Assembly: GCA_947174235.1 (NCBI GenBank)
Contig: CAMWID010000023.1
Location: 1-44,896, forward strand
Direction: 5' to 3'
DNA length: 44,896 nucleotides
Source of the DNA: an uncultured Porphyromonadaceae bacterium
Lineage (GTDB): Bacteria; Bacteroidota; Bacteroidia; Bacteroidales; Muribaculaceae
Shown here: in pieces, positions 42,828 through 44,896 of the stretch
Layout of the letters: every line of letters starts with the position of its first letter
How positions within the stretch are numbered: position 1 is the first letter of the stretch
Translations under genes and position numbers: made by a program
Notes under the pieces: generated by a model
What the model was told of the DNA's origin: nothing
The model's input: only the letters and a program-made list of their open reading frames with translations
The model's database searches: none

Positions 42828-44159
42828 ATGAAACCTGAGAATCTAAAAAGACTGTTTCTCTCTTTCGGGCTCGCGTCGATGATGGCTTTGCCCGCAGTGG
42901 CAAACACTCGGACCCTGGCTGATGTCACGACACATCAGGCGGGAGGAAACTATTATTGCTATCCTTATTTATATGAGACTCCTCCGGCACAGACTCCCGC
43001 TCCGGAAGGTTACGAGCCTTTCCATATGGAACACTATGGCAGACACGGGAGCCGCTGGCATATAGGTTACAAACTTTTCGACAAGTCATATGAGATCCTT
43101 GACAAGGCGAAATCCGCCGGCAAGCTGACTCCGCTCGGTGAGAAAACATACGAGGCGATAAAGACTATCCGGGAGAAGGCGCATGAAGGTAGATCCGGTG
43201 AACTCTCCGACAAGGGCGCGTGGCAGCATCAGGGTATCGGCAAGCGCATGGTGGAGAACTATCCGCAGATTTTCAATTCTAAAACCAATCTCGACGCACG
43301 CTCCACAGTAGTGATCCGTTCGATACTTTCGATGTTCAACGCTCTGGACGGTATCCGCTCGATGGTGCCCGACATGAAGATAAAGACCGACGCCAGCTAT
43401 GCCGACATGTGGTATATGAACTATTCCGACAAGGAGGCGCGCAAGCTTCGTCAGCGTGCGGACTCTACCGTGGTCAAGGAATTCAACCGCCGTCATGCCG
43501 ACAAAGGGGAATATCTAAAGAAACTGATAAACGATCCGGTTTATGCGAAAGACAGCATAGGCAACAAGCTTTACCATTCGCTTCTGACAGCATTGCTCAA
43601 CTGTCAGAGCCATTCCGACCAGCCTTGGCTCGTGGATGAGATCTTCACTCCGGAAGAGGTGAAGGAGAGATGGGTGCAGAAGAATGTTTACTGGCTGATG
43701 CAGGGTGGCAATTCCAAGATTACTGAAAACCGTATGCCTTTCTCGCAGTCCAACCTTCTGGAGAACATTATCCTCAGCGCTGACACGGCGATGAATTCAA
43801 CAGTGCCGAGTGTCAACCTCCGTTACGGACATGACACTATCGTGATGCCTCTTACAGCTCTTATGGAACTTGACAATTTCGGAGACGAGATGAACGATCT
43901 GGAGGCGCTTGCCGACAGCGGATGGCACGATTATCTTGTAGTTCCGATGGCTGCCAACATCCAGATGGTGTTCTACCGCAAGCCCGGTACTACCGGAGAT
44001 GACGATGTCCTTGTCAAGGTGCTTCTCAACGAACGTGAGACGAAACTTCCGGCAGGTCATGTGAGTGGTCCCTATTATCGTTGGAAAGATCTCCGCGACT
44101 ATTATATGAAGAAGATCGCTCCTTACACCACCGGTCCCGTTCTTCAGTACGAGAACTGA
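42828..44159 (+). CDS. Secreted histidine acid phosphatase (phytase/MINPP-like)
   Basis: A 443-residue exported enzyme with a signal peptide of about 25 residues (LFLSFGLASMMALPAVA). The catalytic histidine lies in YGRHGSRWHIG (R72-H73-G-S-R76, the RHGxR motif of branch-2 histidine phosphatases), and the proton donor in LRYGHDTIVMPL (HD, near residue 335). The first forms a phosphohistidine; the second protonates the leaving group. Family members in gut Bacteroidetes cleave inositol phosphates and other phosphomonoesters in the periplasm or outside; classical MINPPs carry HAE instead of HD, so specificity is open. The mature N-terminus QAGGNYYCYPYLYETPPAQTP is typical of the Bacteroidales subgroup. 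A strong terminator follows. Confidence 0.87.
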   Translation: MKPENLKRLFLSFGLASMMALPAVANTRTLADVTTHQAGGNYYCYPYLYETPPAQTPAPEGYEPFHMEHYGRHGSRWHIGYKLFDKSYEILDKAKSAGKLTPLGEKTYEAIKTIREKAHEGRSGELSDKGAWQHQGIGKRMVENYPQIFNSKTNLDARSTVVIRSILSMFNALDGIRSMVPDMKIKTDASYADMWYMNYSDKEARKLRQRADSTVVKEFNRRHADKGEYLKKLINDPVYAKDSIGNKLYHSLLTALLNCQSHSDQPWLVDEIFTPEEVKERWVQKNVYWLMQGGNSKITENRMPFSQSNLLENIILSADTAMNSTVPSVNLRYGHDTIVMPLTALMELDNFGDEMNDLEALADSGWHDYLVVPMAANIQMVFYRKPGTTGDDDVLVKVLLNERETKLPAGHVSGPYYRWKDLRDYYMKKIAPYTTGPVLQYEN

Positions 44160-44213
44160 AAACACTTACCGGAGGGGTGGAAATTATTCGGATTCCGCTT
44201 TCCGGCAGTCATA

Positions 44214-44258
44214 AAAAATATCCGTGGCTCAGAAAAATTCTGGACCACGGATATTTTT
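44214..44258 (+). terminator. Rho-independent terminator of the phosphatase gene
   Basis: AAAAATATCCGTGG (44214-44227) pairs with 44245-44258 over 14 bp; within the loop CAGAA-AAA-TTCTG (44230-44242) forms a second stem. The right arm ends in ATATTTTTAT. Confidence 0.88.
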
Positions 44259-44292
44259 ATTGACAGGGCGCTTTCGCGATGTCTTCAGTAAA

Positions 44293-44406
44293 CTACAACA
44301 AAAGAACACAAGAACACAAAAACACAAGAACGGGATTATTCTTTTCAGCACGGGCGGTCATTGCCTTGAGTTCCCCGCCATTACGCAGTTGCCCGACAAG
44401 AGTCAT
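44293..44406 (-). CDS. Short frame overlapping the HNH stop codon, doubtful
   Basis: A 37-codon frame (MTLVGQLRNGGELKAMTARA...) whose ATG overlaps the TGA of the HNH gene by four bases. It is unlike the tail expected of a PtuB-type protein and ends in a hydrophobic Cys/Leu/Val run encoded by an 8-base tandem repeat. It may be part of a dispersed intergenic repeat rather than a gene; kept because the overlap resembles coupling. Confidence 0.2.
   Translation of the reverse strand: MTLVGQLRNGGELKAMTARAEKNNPVLVFLCSCVLLL
44300..44332. repeat. Short tandem repeat, unit AAGAACAC
   Basis: Four consecutive copies of an 8-base unit (AAGAACAC, AAGAACAC, AAAAACAC, AAGAAC) in the spacer between the phosphatase terminator and the HNH gene. 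Confidence 0.7.
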
Positions 44407-44759
44407 GAAACATGGTCAATCCTATATATTATCCAATAGTCAACCGGACATTCGGGGTTTGCACAATTCAAAAGATTTGAGTCGCCTTTTTTGAATGTGT
44501 CATTTTTGGTAAAGTTACAATGTCCGCATGCATAGTGAAGATTGTTCCAGTCGAATTTCAAATCTTTATCGCCACCATGTTCATGGAAATGCTCCACATT
44601 TATTGTGGTGATATGGATATCTTCACATAGATAGCATTTGTTATGGGAATCCTCAAATAAAGCCAAGACAACATCTTCCTCACGATATGACCCGTTTGCC
44701 TTGGCTTTTTCTTTTGCAAGGGATTCGGGGGCATCCTTCCGTTTGGTAATGTTGATCAT
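44403..44759 (-). CDS. HNH endonuclease, PtuB-like, apparently shortened
   Basis: A 118-residue protein starting MINITKRKDAPESLAKEKAKANG, with the HNH/zinc pattern C42-x2-C45, V55-E-H57 followed by HFHEHGG, the N in FDWNNLHYACGHCN, and C78-x2-C81. The start, spacing and DLKFDWNNLHYAC segment resemble the HNH proteins of Septu (PtuB) and of retron-type defence systems, which partner an ATPase and cut DNA or RNA on infection. Those proteins are usually about 200 residues or more; this one stops soon after NPECPVDYWIIYRID, so the C-terminal half seems lost, possibly by a recombination at about 44410. The partner gene, normally upstream, would lie at or beyond the right window edge. Active or remnant cannot be settled here. 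Confidence 0.65.
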   Translation of the reverse strand: MINITKRKDAPESLAKEKAKANGSYREEDVVLALFEDSHNKCYLCEDIHITTINVEHFHEHGGDKDLKFDWNNLHYACGHCNFTKNDTFKKGDSNLLNCANPECPVDYWIIYRIDHVS

Positions 44760-44811
44760 ATCAATTTCTTAATATTATTTAGCTTCATGGTCAACCATTG
44801 TAACTACTCAC

Positions 44812-44895
44812 CTATATGTATGTGACGGAGTTAGAGGGCGGTCGAACCCATTCTTTCACACACTCCTCAATATAAATCTTCGCTGATATTATCCA
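44812..44895 (-). CDS. Partial reading frame at the window edge
   Basis: An open frame enters from the right edge and stops at 44812 (27 codons, ending KEWVRPPSNSVTYI). It could be the C-terminus of a gene upstream of the HNH gene, for instance the ATPase expected in a Septu-like pair, but this piece is too short to recognise. The 52 bases between it and the HNH start hold only a 10-codon frame (MKLNNIKKLI) that overlaps the HNH ATG. Confidence 0.25.
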   Translation of the reverse strand, partial: WIISAKIYIEECVKEWVRPPSNSVTYI

Positions 44896-44896
44896 T

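Noticed and set aside
44300..44332. Tandem repeat considered as a CRISPR remnant
   Set aside because: Units are 8 bases and directly adjacent, with no spacers and no cas genes nearby.
44840..44860. GGTCGAACCC resembling a tRNA T-arm
   Set aside because: No acceptor, D or anticodon stems could be arranged around it on either strand.

Overview
The window is a stretch of chromosome from a member of the Bacteroidales, most likely a gut Muribaculaceae relative. Three things suggest this. Promoters follow the Bacteroidetes pattern TTTG-N19-21-TAnnTTTG instead of -35/-10. The gene families are typical of the order (DUF3943 barrel, DUF5063, PepSY-like lipoprotein, triple PpiC/SurA operon, OstA-like protein next to mutL, Bacteroidetes-type integrase). 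The protein versions look like those of Bacteroidales. Family-level assignment is inference from memory of such genomes, not a search result.

Layout. 88-4039 (minus): a lone tyrosine recombinase, a TRIC-type cation channel and an AspT/YidE-type transporter. 4212-5885 (plus): meso-diaminopimelate dehydrogenase and an MgtC-family protein, ending in a very long bidirectional terminator. 5995-16678 (minus): EttA, peptide deformylase, class A PBP, a LuxR-type regulator with a degenerate receiver paired with a hemerythrin/RIC-like di-iron protein, a flavin reductase, a DUF3943 outer-membrane protein and phosphoglucomutase. 17063-38479 (plus): yicC-gmk-nadD-DUF5063-M18 aminopeptidase (tight, overlapping operon), tig, clpP-clpX, recQ, three PpiC/SurA-type periplasmic chaperones, OstA-like protein, mutL, an AGCS symporter and a PepSY-like lipoprotein. 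38607-42437 (minus): membrane pyrophosphatase and an NSS-family symporter. 42828-44159 (plus): secreted histidine acid phosphatase. 44403-44896 (minus): a short PtuB-like HNH protein and the edge of another reading frame, in a stretch with accessory character.

How the genes fit together. Most of the window is housekeeping: proteostasis (def, tig, clpP, clpX, SurA-like proteins), envelope construction (ddh for diaminopimelate, PBP1A, OstA-like, DUF3943), nucleotide/NAD supply (gmk, nadD), DNA maintenance (recQ, mutL) and ion-coupled transport (hppA, AGCS, NSS, TRIC, AspT/YidE). The least ordinary parts are the hemerythrin/pseudo-receiver pair behind a long structured leader, the dyad next to the hppA promoter, the non-canonical metal motifs of MutL, and the apparently shortened Septu-like HNH gene at the right edge. 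I do not see a complete undescribed system; no CRISPR array, rRNA or tRNA gene was found.
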